Part shown: positions 11,678-23,590 of the stretch, in pieces
How the letters are laid out: the number at the start of each line of letters is the position of its first letter
How positions within the stretch are numbered: position 1 is the first letter of the stretch
Assembly (NCBI GenBank): GCA_030142905.1
Contig: JASJOG010000058.1
Span: 1,426,001-1,490,000, forward strand
DNA length: 64,000 bases
Direction of reading: 5' to 3'
DNA from: Heliopora coerulea
Taxonomy: Eukaryota > Cnidaria > Anthozoa > Scleralcyonacea > Helioporidae
The notes under the pieces: model-generated
What the model saw: only the letters and a program-made list of their open reading frames with translations
Told to the model about the DNA's origin: nothing
Database searches by the model: none
Made by a program: the position numbers and the translations under genes

Positions 11678-14600
11678 ATGGCTTCTAATACCAAGGTAGA
11701 AGACTGGCTTCGCTCTTTGGGTCTACTGACATACGCCGATGCATTTATAGATAATGGATATGATGATCTAGACATCTGTAAACAAATAGGAGACGAAGAC
11801 TTGGATGCCATAGGCGTAATAAATTCAAAGGATCGAAAGGATATTCTTAACTCTGTTAAATCACTTCGAGATCAAGGAGTCCACGCAGTGTACTTTCAGC
11901 TGGAGTCGAATGAACAAACCACAAACCCCAACTTCAGTCAGTCCGATCCCGACCGTGACCGTGAGAAGTATCGAAGAGGAGATCTAATAAATAAAATGAG
12001 AGATCTCCTTGCTGAGGACAACTGTGTGCTCCCCGAAAATAACCCAGTACGTATTTAAAGTCAATATTTTAGCATTTTGGTAAAGAGTAAGTAAAACCGA
12101 ATGGACTGATATCTTTATAAAACACAGTGGTTTCATATGGACATTCACTCGTCTTGAACCATGGAAAGATATCATTTAGCTACATTAACGGAGTTGTCCC
12201 TCAGGAGACCGGACATTTTATTGATCAATATCCTCCCATCTTGAATATCTTTAGTGTTAACTTGCTTTGCGTGAACTGTTTGGGAACGCTTTATATTATT
12301 CGGCAAAAGTATGTACTTTGTCTTCGAATTTTAATTTGGCCAACATTAGAAGTGTAAAAAAACACGTTTGTACACATTGCCTAATATTTCATTCTGTCTT
12401 TTAATAGTAACAATTTAAATTCTCATTCCCATACTTCAAATATTTGCGCAATTTTCAAAAAAAATTTCAGGCGTGTGAAGGTTCTGTCAGTTAATTGGCT
12501 ATCAACTTTGCTGAGTGGCAAAAATTTCCGTTCAAAGGTGATGGTGTGGGCAATGACTTGACTCAAAAAATGGAACTAAAATGTTCTTTCAGATGGCGTG
12601 TTGTTGACGTCACCAAGGCTAATTTGACAGTGAACTCTAATTTGCTAAGTAACCTAGAATTTCTTATGCAGTATAATTTGATGATTTAAGCCCTGTATCA
12701 GAAAGTGTGCATTTTTATTATAGTTGATTGTTTAGAAATTTTATTGTTTGTATGTACATCGTTTAGGAGATGTTCATCTATGGGAAGTTGTCATAAAATA
12801 TTGTATCTTGACTTGCTAATATCTCATGTGATGTCACTGAATGGATCAAGTCTAGTCATTGAAATAACTTTTGATAAATATTGACCTTTCAAGATAATAG
12901 AATGATTTAGTATCACAGTTTGTTGCCATATTTCAGACTCTGTGACATTACCCAGGGAGATTGTTTCTTTGAAATTTAATGATATTCAGATATGCATCAG
13001 TGTATCATTATTCACATTAAAACAACAAAACACCACATGGTCTGAAAGGGCAATTTACATTGGATAATGAATTTGCCTATAAAGGAATACAACATTCAAA
13101 ATAGGTGACTATTTTTATTTAGTGACATTCCAGAAAATACCTAAAACATTTATTGTGTGTGTATTTTTAATAAGGATCCCATTTGATAGCAGCTGTTCCT
13201 TACAGTTTTATGGTCCATGTCATTATTCCAGACTAAAAGGGTTAAAGGAAATAATAGATGCGCTGAATGGCAACCTCTTGACCATATGTGTAAGGTTAAA
13301 GAATAAGGATGAGATCTGGTTAATATTCTGATTAGTTATGAACATTTTTCAACTTTCCTTGGTGTTAACAACAACAACAACAGCAGTCATTTTACAGGTG
13401 TTTTCCCTGCTTATGCAGGGGTTGGCTGGCAGCTCTACACAGCAGCCTCCTCCACCTCTCCCTATCCCTTCCTTTAAAGCTCTGCAGCAACCCTTTGTTT
13501 GAATTGTGCATGAGTTTTGTTCACTAATCTCAGCAACATTCCAGTATGAGGTCTTTTTTATTTCCAAAATGTCCTTCAGAATTGTTGGGTTTTTTTAATC
13601 AAAATGTACCACAGCACATAAACTTTTAATGGCTGAATATAAATAACAAAAGTTTAACTTCTAGTTCAAATAAGGAATGTATTCTTTGAAGGACATATAT
13701 TGTGTGTTCATGGTTGATATCAGTTTAGCAAGCTGTACCTTGTATATCAATTTTATTGTGATGCTAAATCAGTCTAATGGCATAAAATAGCAGTGAGGAA
13801 CAAAATATTCATTCATGTTTGTTGCTTAAATCATTATATGATGGATAATTTCATGTGTGAACAACATTTTGACTGTTTAATTATTAATCCTTTAAGGAAA
13901 TGGTATTATTAGAATTTCTTTTTAGTTCAATCTCAATTGATTTTACATACTTAAATTGTTCACATTTCTGACAGAAAAAGAAATATCAATGCACAGGATT
14001 GCTTAATCAACACTAAATTCATTAGTTTTGTAATTCTGTGGAATAAGCTACATCATACAGAATTTGTGAGGGTATCAGCTTTTGAATGCAATGGTTTATA
14101 AGTTCATTTCCCATTAGCTTGCAATCAAATGAACTGAGTAATTGATGCCTTGCAACAGTTTTACTTATTTTGATGAAAACAAATGGTTATTGCTGATTTG
14201 CAGAGAGCCCAGCAGCTAAAATATACAAAACTGCAGTCTCAAATTAATATTATAATTGCATAATCATAAAATTTAATTGTTTTTAGAATTTTGAACACGA
14301 TCCCCTGGATGACTTGGCACAATATTATGCAGATCAGCTATATACATATCTGCGAGATGTAAAAGAAGTATTGGAATATCTTAGGGATAGCAAAACCAAT
14401 GAAGATCATAATTTATTATTGGTAAGAAATGCTATAATTTGCACTTCACTGAGTACAGTTTCCCTTCTCACCTCACTAAATGTAATGCAAATGAGTAAAA
14501 GCAGCTTGAAATTTTAAAGGGCTGCTATTATTCAGCAGGTATTTTTCATAAACAACTACTTTTGTGTAAATAACCATTTCTAATTTATAATGAAAATGCA

Positions 14601-17600
14601 ATTTGGTATTTTTCAAAAGCTCCTGTTCAATCCACTCCCACAAAGTTGCATAGTTATGATGTGTAAAATCATTTAGTGTTGGCTAGAATAAAGTTGAAAA
14701 AGCCATGTGAGTCATGAATGTGTTAAAATGTAATTTAATCAATTATGATAATTATTGGCCAATATTACATCTTTTTTTAAAATTTTAACAGCATTCCTCA
14801 CCCAAAGGTTCTCCTAAACATAGTAATAGAAAGCATCTAAACACAAAGTTGGAAAAGGAGAGTAGGCTATCAAAGAGTTTGAATTCCTTGGACTCTGCTC
14901 TTGGTAAGTTAGCTTTACAAAAATGAACTTTTTTTTGGTATTGAATACTTATTCCAATATATAAATGTAAAAGGTATGAAGGGTGCTTCTCCTTGAAAAT
15001 AACAATGACTTTTGGCCAAGACATTATGAAATAAAGTGGACTTTCAAAGGTTGTTGAGCAAACAAATCAAGTTATCCTATTCATATAAGCAACATTTTTT
15101 ATCACCGGCAGGAAAAGCAAAAGCCCCAAAATCTCCTAAGTCTGGAATTGGTCGAATCTTCAGTGGAAGGAGGAAAAATTATGTCCAACAGCCTCCTAAG
15201 ATAACTGGACCAGCTGAGACTGCCATTATAGCATCACAAGTACAAATGAGTGATGAAGATAGAAAGAACTTGATGCTTAAGGTTAAGCATGGAGATATTA
15301 CACAGGAAGAGGCACTCAATAATTTCTTAAGGTATACTCATGGAGAAAGAAATCTAATTTTTTTTATACAGTTGAAGGACTTTGGCCATGTATATTGTCA
15401 TTTCCTCTTCAGATTTTCTGTGGGTGGTTGAAGGAAACTACATTTCCTTTCTGGAACATCTGTGACTGAGTAAATTTGATTGTACAAGACTTCATTGTTG
15501 TAGCTCACCAACATCTCGAAATTTGAAGGGAGATTTTGATTTGACCTCACAACCTGGCTTGATGCTTCATTTACACTTTTTGTAAAAAAAATTGTCATGA
15601 GAATCATCACTTGAACTTTTGTAATGGAGCACATAAACCAAGTGGCAGATGAAAGAACAGAATGTGGCATGTCCTTTAAGCTGAAACATTTAGTGGTGAT
15701 GGTGTTCAACTAATTACAGTGTGATAAAAGACAAAGAATGTTGAAAATCCTACAAAAACTACTACACTCTGATGGCCTTTCAGTTGATATGTTTTGACCT
15801 TTCTTCTACTCCATCATGATATTCACTTTATTGGGGGTCTAATAATCCTGTATTTTTAATCTTTAGCTATGAAGCAACACACACTCCCTTCTCCAAAGAT
15901 ACAGAAATGGTTTGTCAATACTCGAAATTCTATTCATTACTGTAATATCCTTTTTCAAATTTAATTTGTGATTAAACTAATCTGGTATTTAACCAATAAG
16001 TCTTTGATAAATCAGACTTTTATTCATTGTGGGATGTGATAATACCTTGGTTTTCTTGCATGTGTTAGGTTGTTGATAATAAACAGCAAAAGAAGAAACG
16101 TAGCTTCTTTAACCGAAGCAGTTTTAAGCGACACTCTAGTGGACCCAGTTCAGAAGTGCTGGCTTCTAACATAGCTTTGGGTGAAAAAGAAAGAATGGAA
16201 TTAATGAGGAAAATAAAAGCTGGAGAAATTACAACTGAAGAAGCTTGGGATTGTTTGAGAAGGTAAGTAATTATTTTTATACTGCATAACACTATCATCT
16301 ATATCTAAGGTTCCCTGCTCAAGATCAAGTAAGAACCATCTCACATGTGTCCAGTGTTGCTACAGGTGCAATCCTGTGATGCTTGATAGTGTCAAATGCT
16401 CATCTCACATTTCACCAAGGTAACATTACATGAATGACTGTACAAAGCCAGAATCACACTATAGTCGCTGAGGTGGAAGATGTGCACTATGCAGTCAGCC
16501 AATAGCCAAGTACAACTGTTAAAGAGTACTTTTTAGCATCTAAAATTTACTCTGTATAAGGAACAGATGTTCTTTCACTGTATGTAGCATGTACATTCAT
16601 GAGATTAAAAATTTGTGATATCTGTAGATGTCAACACATATTTAAATTATCCCTAGGGAGTCTTGTTGGAAATATTTTGAATACAAGGTTTGTCCAGCTG
16701 GTGTTCTCGCTAGCTTACATAAAATGCACAGTCTATATATCTCAATAAATAATTTAAATAATTTTTCCAATGAGTTATATTATGTACATGTATTTGTATA
16801 GTAAATGTAATGTAAGCTGATGGTTTGTTTTAATGTTACGATAGAGACTGGAATCAAGACCACAAAAGTTGTTGGTCAACTGAAAATTTTCACAAAGAAG
16901 GAAAGCATTTATCTCTTAATTTTTGTTTATCTTAACAGATTTGGAAATAAACGAGACAGTAAACATAAGTCTCCCAAACTTCGTCGGAAAGGAACAAAAT
17001 CTTCCAAGAACAGAGAAAGAATTTCTGCATCATCTATTCACATATCTTCCACGTTCTATACAGGTAACAGTAATTTGTCCAACTTTGGTGGTGATGGTGA
17101 TGATGATAATTGTAATAATCATGTTGGTAATTGTCATAATGATGATAATGGTGATAATAATGGTGGTAGTGATAGTGATGATAATAATGATAATAATGAT
17201 AGCGATGGTAATGGTAGTCATAACAGTGATGGTAATGATGATGGTGATAACAATTGTAATGATTATGATGATGGTGGTCCTTTTTTACCATGAGATCACC
17301 CCTTGATGAGTAAAATCATGTGGTGTTAGCCAGGACGAAGTAGTGGAGTACGTTCTTGGTTGGAAAGGCGTTAATCAGACCACTGCACATAGCCAGAATC
17401 AAACCCTAATCACCATAATGAGGAATAGGTGCACAACCACTCTACTGCTGGCAGTTGAAACGGAACCCCGTCGTGTAAGTTGTTTCAATTTTATTTCTAT
17501 ATCTCTATATGACAATTTAATTATTAGGCGGAGTGAATTCTGACATCTCGCAAAGTACCAGTAACATACCGTCCAGAACTGGTTCAACGGACTCTTCTCC

Positions 17601-20600
17601 AGACTCAACCCCAGGACTTCCTCGTAAATGGGATGTAAATCATTGTCATGCAAACAGTGCCGACCAGGTATGCGGCGTGAGTTTATCGTTAAGTCTAACT
17701 TTGGTCTGTACAACACAATATAAAATTAACCCTGGTCGTCATTCTGTGTCTTATGTTCCTCGATCTCGTATTTTCTACACTCCTGTGTCTCAAAAACCTT
17801 AACCAGCCAACAATTTTAAAAAGTCAAGAATAAAACATAATCCAAACAACGTCATCTTGTTGGCTTGATATTCAAGTTATGAAACAAGACAAGACAGAGA
17901 CAAAGTTGCGGTGATATTTCGACTCTATATTTTTCGACTTTGTAACATAGTCGAAATATCACGGCAACTTTGTCTTTGTCTTGTCTTGTTTCGTAACTTG
18001 AATATCGAGCTAACGAGATGACGTTGTTTGGATTATGTTTTGTTCTTTATTGTGTCACCAAAGCTAAAGACTTTTAGACTGCAGAGATAGTCAGAGAGGT
18101 ACTGATATTTTGGTCAAAAACCCATCATCATCGCCAAAGCCTTGTCAATATTTCTGCCTCTGATCTTTAACACTAGTATTATTGATACAGACGGCCGTTT
18201 TAAGCTCATGATACATCTGAAAGCATCCGAAATTTTATTTGCGAAACTACGAAATTTTTTCTCAAGATAGAACACCGCTATATCTAGACAACCGCGTTTT
18301 TGGTCCATATTTCCAAAACTTCTCATGATACACATGGAAAAATTTCCAAAAAACTTGTTTCCAAAAAATTCGCATCATGACATTATAAACACAAGTAAAA
18401 ATCTCGGAAACTTTTAATGAAAAACAAAATAAACAAAGCTGACAAAGACATTTGTTTGATTTTTGTTTTTTTGAGTCCAAACGTTTCTTATGCTGATTAC
18501 CAAAAGTGTCCTCTGAAATCGTTTAGAGAAATTTGTGCCTAATAAATATATAATTATTTTGCGTCAGAAATTACCTTACATACTTCTAACTTGACGTCGC
18601 ACGTTAACAATGTCTCGAACTCAACAATCTTGAAACCATTTACTGAATTGAAGTTCTGAAAATCCTTGTGTGTTAAAATACTCTAGCGTTAAAACAGACG
18701 TCCGGAGTGTGAAGTCCTGTATGGGACATATCCTTTCTGGTGTTTGAACTCTTGAGGCAATTTCACATAAGAGGATTGACGCGTATGGTTCATCCCTCTA
18801 GTGTATGTGACTATCACTAACGCCGTTCTTGAACACGATTCCAGGGCGAATGTAATAACGTCTATTTTAAGTACGTGTGAGTGAATCGTACGCATCAGAA
18901 CGAAGAATCTTTTGCAACAATCGTGTCATGTACATCAACACTTACTCATACACAGCTCAAAGCGTCAGCCAGATCTTTCAGTTCACATGTGTGATGGATT
19001 TACTTCCAGGTCTTAAATATAAATTTATTTCTTCGCTTCGTCAAACGTCTTCACTGTTACGAACTACGTTTTTCCCCGCCCTGTTTGAGGTCAATACCCA
19101 TTGGTAATTAGTTCAACGGAAATACAAACAAAATGTCAACTTGTCACTTAAATATATCGTCACACATGTAAATGTCGGAAATACAGGCTAATAAATGAGT
19201 TCTTTAAAATTATTTTTAGCTCCGTTCAAGTGGTAGTTTCGAGTCTATGGATGCGAAAGGTAGGAATTGACAGCATTCATATTTCTCAAAAAAATTTTCG
19301 ATGTTGAAAAACTGACGTTTGTGATTTAGTCGCCGAGAAATAAGTTCGAAGAATCACGTTGACGATATCCATTTCAGTCAATCCTAAATATCACCATTGT
19401 AGTAATTGCAAGAAACGTGACCCAGAACTTTATTCTGGTGAATTGGTGTCAGGAAATGCACCAGTTGCTGGGGTTCATGTCTCCATTAACTCGGGAGAGT
19501 AGTAACGACCTTTACACAATATTCATACGATTTACATGTCGTTCAAGAGAACACACCGATTATGTGCCACGTAAAACGCATAAATTTTCACGAGGTTCTT
19601 CTTGTATGTGTGAAAAACTAACCGCTTAAAATACCTGTTTCCCATTTCTAGGAAATTACAGTAAACCCAGAAATGCAGCTCCTCCTCTTCCTCCGAAACT
19701 GAGTCCTTCACCGTTAACACACAGCGAGGTACGACGCACGCTGTCAGCAAAGAACTATGATGTCCCTAAAGAAACGACAGAGGCGAAACGACGGAGCACT
19801 ATGCCCAATTTTTCTAACGTTGAAGAGAACCGTAGTGCGACATCGAACGAAAAATTTTCCCAGAATTCCAAAGCAGATGAACAAACAATAAAAGACAACG
19901 GAAGCGTGACCGCTCCACCAAACCCTCCCGTTCCGCCAAGAAAACCACCAAAACTTCCGCCTAATAAACCTTCAATCTCTCAGATTAAACGAAATTCAAT
20001 CGAATCACAAGAAGATTCACACGTGAATGTTTCGGAGGGAAAAAAATCAAGCAGTCTAAATGGGCAAGATTCCAACAAACCAATGGTCCCAGACAGGCCA
20101 ACGCTGCCAGGGAAACTTGCATTACTCCCAAAGCCGCCCGCCAAACTAAACCTGAAGCCAAACATTTCTGAGAAACCTCCTGTCGGTGAACGTGGAGATA
20201 AAATCACGAACAACAGACAAAACGAAAAGAGAGAAGACGTTTCCCTGATAAATGGAACAGACAATGAGAACTACGATCATGCTTTCACTAAGACGAGCAC
20301 TAAAGGTGAAACCACCTCACAAGAAAAGGTGGGAAAAGTCAAGTCGAGGGTGCCACCTCGTCGACCGTCTCCTCTTACTCGAGTTTCTCGAAACAAGCCG
20401 CAAGGTCCTGACTTATTAGAAATGATTGAAAATAAACTGACGGATGAAGGCATTGATCTCACCCACGAGCCGTACACTGGCCAGGTAATGGTCGATCAAA
20501 TAGTCGTCTAAGGGGGTCCTGAACAAATCTTTACATACGGTCCCCCTGAAACCCTTTTAAAAATTTGATATTTCTACGTGAATCAAAACAACTACAAACA

Positions 20601-22252
20601 GTTGAAACAAGTTAAATAGGCTAATTACCAACATTAACTGTAATCAGAACTAGACCCAATGGACCACGCAGCTGCAGTGCAAGAACACGAGATCGATTTC
20701 TTACAATTCCTATTCAACCTTGCTCTAGAATAGCCCGTGTTTTTTTTTGACTGTAAAATCAGTATCATTGCTTAGTGAATTACAGTTTACCTTCTTGCAT
20801 ATTATTTAAAAATTTATTTATTATTTATTATTTATTATTTATAACATTTATTATTTTTAATTCTGTATCTATACATTACTTTGTCTTGTTTCCCACGAAC
20901 TTTAATGGTCACAACTTAAAGTCACTTAATACGTCATTTGTGTTGACTTTTGCACCACTAATCTGCAGTTTTTGCAGCTTAAAGCTCTCTGAGCTCAAAA
21001 CGAAATGATTTTGTTTAATACTGAAGCATGGCGAAGCGGAGTAGACTGGCGTCACTACAGTTAACAGAACATCTCAACTGATAACTCACCTTTTGCAAAT
21101 AATTGTTTTGGTCAAAAACTTGTAATTACTTCTTTTAGTCTTTTGTCTGGACTTTTTCCCATAGTATAATCTTACATTGATAATCTTTGCACGTTTCCCG
21201 CCGAAACCAGAGCAGACGGGATTTGTTAACATTTACCAAGATATGTCTTGGCCGCTGGCCGGAAACCTGGAACTGATTAGAAAAATTCCCATTCACTTCA
21301 GAGTCAAACAACCGATTAATCGTACGGATAGAAACTATAGTTCTTTCTAAGTTTACAAAAAATCTTTACATAACAAATTTTGAGTAAAAATGAAAGAAGT
21401 TACTGGTGGTAAAAGAAAATATACAGAAGTTACTGTACCTAAACATTTACCAATTTTTACTCCACCAATCATTTTTAGCTTCTCTGCTACATCTTTGCTT
21501 ACGACGAACTAAAATTGATTTTCTTTTTTTATTGTTCAGGATGGTGAGTGGGGTGTTCCAATGGCGCTCGTTGATCGCTATTCACGTGAACTTCATTCTA
21601 CTATGAGAGAGGTCACTAAAGAAATGGATCATATTCGCATCGAGAAACTAAATTTAACTCACAAAATGGGGGTAAGAATTGCACTGAGCTTAATTTTTCA
21701 ACTGGTTTCTTTCGTATACTGAGATTATCGAGACCCTGAAGTTTTGCTGATGACTTTATGTGCGAAAATTTTTTCGAAAATACTTGTCCCGTTCGAGGGA
21801 CTAGTCAGTCTTTCTTACAAGTGCCAGAACAATTACCAGTGTCTGACCATTACATGAAAACAACAGAAAACTAGCTAATCTCGCATCCCACAACCCTGAG
21901 ATATTTGATTTTAAGAAAAAGTAGCTTCGCTCATTAAATTTCCTACCCCCAGTAGCTAACAATCAGCATTCTTGTGTTTTAGACTCCTTGTGATTTATCA
22001 AAATTACAATTTGCTCTTGATGTGGTGGGGAAATTAACGTCGATGGCGGACTGGTTAACATCACTGGGACTACCAATGTATATTGATAATTTAACGGAGG
22101 CAGGTTATGACGACTTTCAGCAAATCCCTTACCTTTCTGAGGAACATCTTAATTATGCAAACATAACAAACCCAGAACACATACATCGATTAACCATATC
22201 GCTGGAAAATATGACTCCAATTCATGAAAAAGAATCGCCTTCTCAGGATTGA
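11678..22252 (+). CDS. SASH1: SASH1-type scaffold with an N-terminal SAMD5-like SAM domain
   Basis: Twelve exons join in phase to 870 residues: 11678-12046, 14287-14421, 14792-14903, 15112-15331, 15867-15909, 16069-16262, 16939-17063, 17528-17667, 19220-19259, 19652-20484, 21540-21671, 21983-22252. Residues 5-68 are a SAM domain (VEDWLRSLGLLTYADAF, NGYDDLDICKQIGDEDLDAI) closest to SAMD5. The rest follows SASH1: DDLAQYYADQLY (exon 2); MSDEDRKNLMLKVKHGDITQ (exon 4) and a second copy MELMRKIKAGEITTEEAW (exon 6); a proline-rich exon 10 with PPVPPRKPPKLPP; ENKLTDEGIDLTHEPYTGQ; EWGVPMALVDRYS (exon 11); and a C-terminal SAM at about 802-865 (MADWLTSLGLPMYIDN). No SH3 domain or central SAM was found. 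SASH1 proteins are adaptor scaffolds in signalling and actin/adhesion control. The exon 5 donor (gtttgt) is weak. Confidence 0.88.
12047..14286 (+). other. Intron 1 of the SASH1-type gene
   Basis: 2.2-kb intron between the SAMD5-like exon and the first SASH1-like exon. No additional exon, stop-and-polyadenylation arrangement or second promoter could be recognised. An overlooked transcription end here would split the model into two genes, so this intron is the critical link. Confidence 0.6.
17075..17280 (+). repeat. GAT/AAT/GGT trinucleotide-rich tract in intron 7 of the SASH1-type gene
   Basis: About 200 bp of degenerate GAT, AAT and GGT triplets starting just after the exon 7 donor (17064). 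The exon 7 frame reads through it as Asp/Asn/Gly/Ser to a stop at 17293, so intron retention would truncate the protein with an acidic tail. Confidence 0.8.
17826..18046. repeat. Foldback (hairpin) repeat, arms about 98 bp
   Basis: The left arm (17826-17924) and right arm (17949-18046) are near-perfect reverse complements around a 24-base loop. For example, ATAATCCAAACAACGTCATC on the left is mirrored by GATGACGTTGTTTGGATTAT on the right. It lies in the intron between exons 8 and 9 of the SASH1-type gene. This is typical of a MITE or foldback element. No clear flanking duplication was seen. Confidence 0.85.
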
Positions 22253-23590
22253 AAGTGACCATGACCTGGTCAATGTTCAGTTACTTCAACTTCTTTGAGC
22301 ATGCAATCCTCGAGTGACGTTTTTCAAAGAATTGAGATCTGACGTCTGGTTCCAAAATTAGTATCACTGCACTAAAAAGCCAGATACTGAAATTGCTTCT
22401 GTAACGAAAAAGATGTTTTTTGAATTTTTATAAATTTTCGTAAAATGTCTTGAAACTGTAATTATAGAATGAGAATTGTAAAGTGACTTAAACCAAGGAT
22501 TTTTTTTTGAAAAAATGCTCTTTATGAGAAGACAATTTTATAGAATGTTTTCATGAATTACCTTTTTCTAGGAAAAAATTAGCAGAAATGAGGCCACTTG
22601 AAGAGATACACTAAATTATTAAATTCTTAATTCTTTTTTCCTGCGTTTTAGCAGGTATTTGTAGAATTGTATTTTTGACCACCTTCACAAAATTCTGCAA
22701 TAAAAGGAATTCCAAAATACTGTCTAAAAACAATTTTGTGGTTCTTCTATATTATAATTTTTAATCTCAAAATAAATATTGCCCCTAGGCTTTTCGATTG
22801 TGATTGCGCGCTCTGTATTCTATTTTCTGCCCTGGGTACGACCGGATATCATATTCCGATTTTTCGCGGGAAAACAAAATTTTGTGCAAGTCAAGAAATT
22901 TCTTCACAAAACCAAACAAAGCATTTATTGGTTACACTTCAAAGTTACCTAATTTTTAAAACTTTTTACTAATTTTTGATTTCAATAATTATACGTGAAA
23001 AATTTTCTCTCTCCTGATTGGCCAAGAACTGCGGAGTTTCACGTACCAATGTGCTGAAAAGATACCAGCAATTTGCTCTGAATTACCCTTTACTGGTAGT
23101 GAATGGCTTTTTTATGCATATTCTTAACTGCTAATAGCATGGTTTCTCATGCAATTCAAAAAAACAAGCATTCACAAGTATTTCAAAGACTTTAAATAAT
23201 TGTTTTGAGAGTTTATAAAAAGCTCATTTGCAAGTTTTTTTTTTTCACATTGCAGTTGAAGCCAAGGCAAGCATTACATCTTATACTAAAATGGAAATAA
23301 TTAGTGTAGAAGAAGAAATTATGGTCTCATTTGAATTTTAAATATTTCATGAGTCAAACCTGATGAAAGTGATCCAAAACAGGAGTGTGTATGAAGTGCA
23401 ACATTAGTGTACAGTTATTTTGATAATATTGTCCACAAGCCTTTTACATCATTAGTGAGAGCAAAGATTAATTCCATGACCCTTGTGTCAGAGTTAAGAT
23501 TTAATTTTACTGATAAAGTAAGATTTGGTCATGATCTCAAATAGGAGATGTTGTCAAGTTTAAGGCTTGTGAATCTTAGCAGAGACATGT
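22253..23590. other. 3' UTR of the SASH1-type gene and convergent intergenic space
   Basis: Lies tail-to-tail between the SASH1-type stop and the pirin stop. An AATAAA at 22699-22704, about 450 nt after the stop codon, is a plausible polyadenylation signal. No protein-coding exon was recognised. Confidence 0.5.

Noticed and set aside
16923..17306. Plus and minus ORFs rich in Ile/Met/Val or His/Tyr
   Set aside because: Alternative-frame readings of the GAT/AAT trinucleotide tract in the SASH1-type gene.
18114..18480. Minus-strand ORFs in the intron after exon 8 of the SASH1-type gene
   Set aside because: Short, Phe/Lys-rich, no splice or family support.
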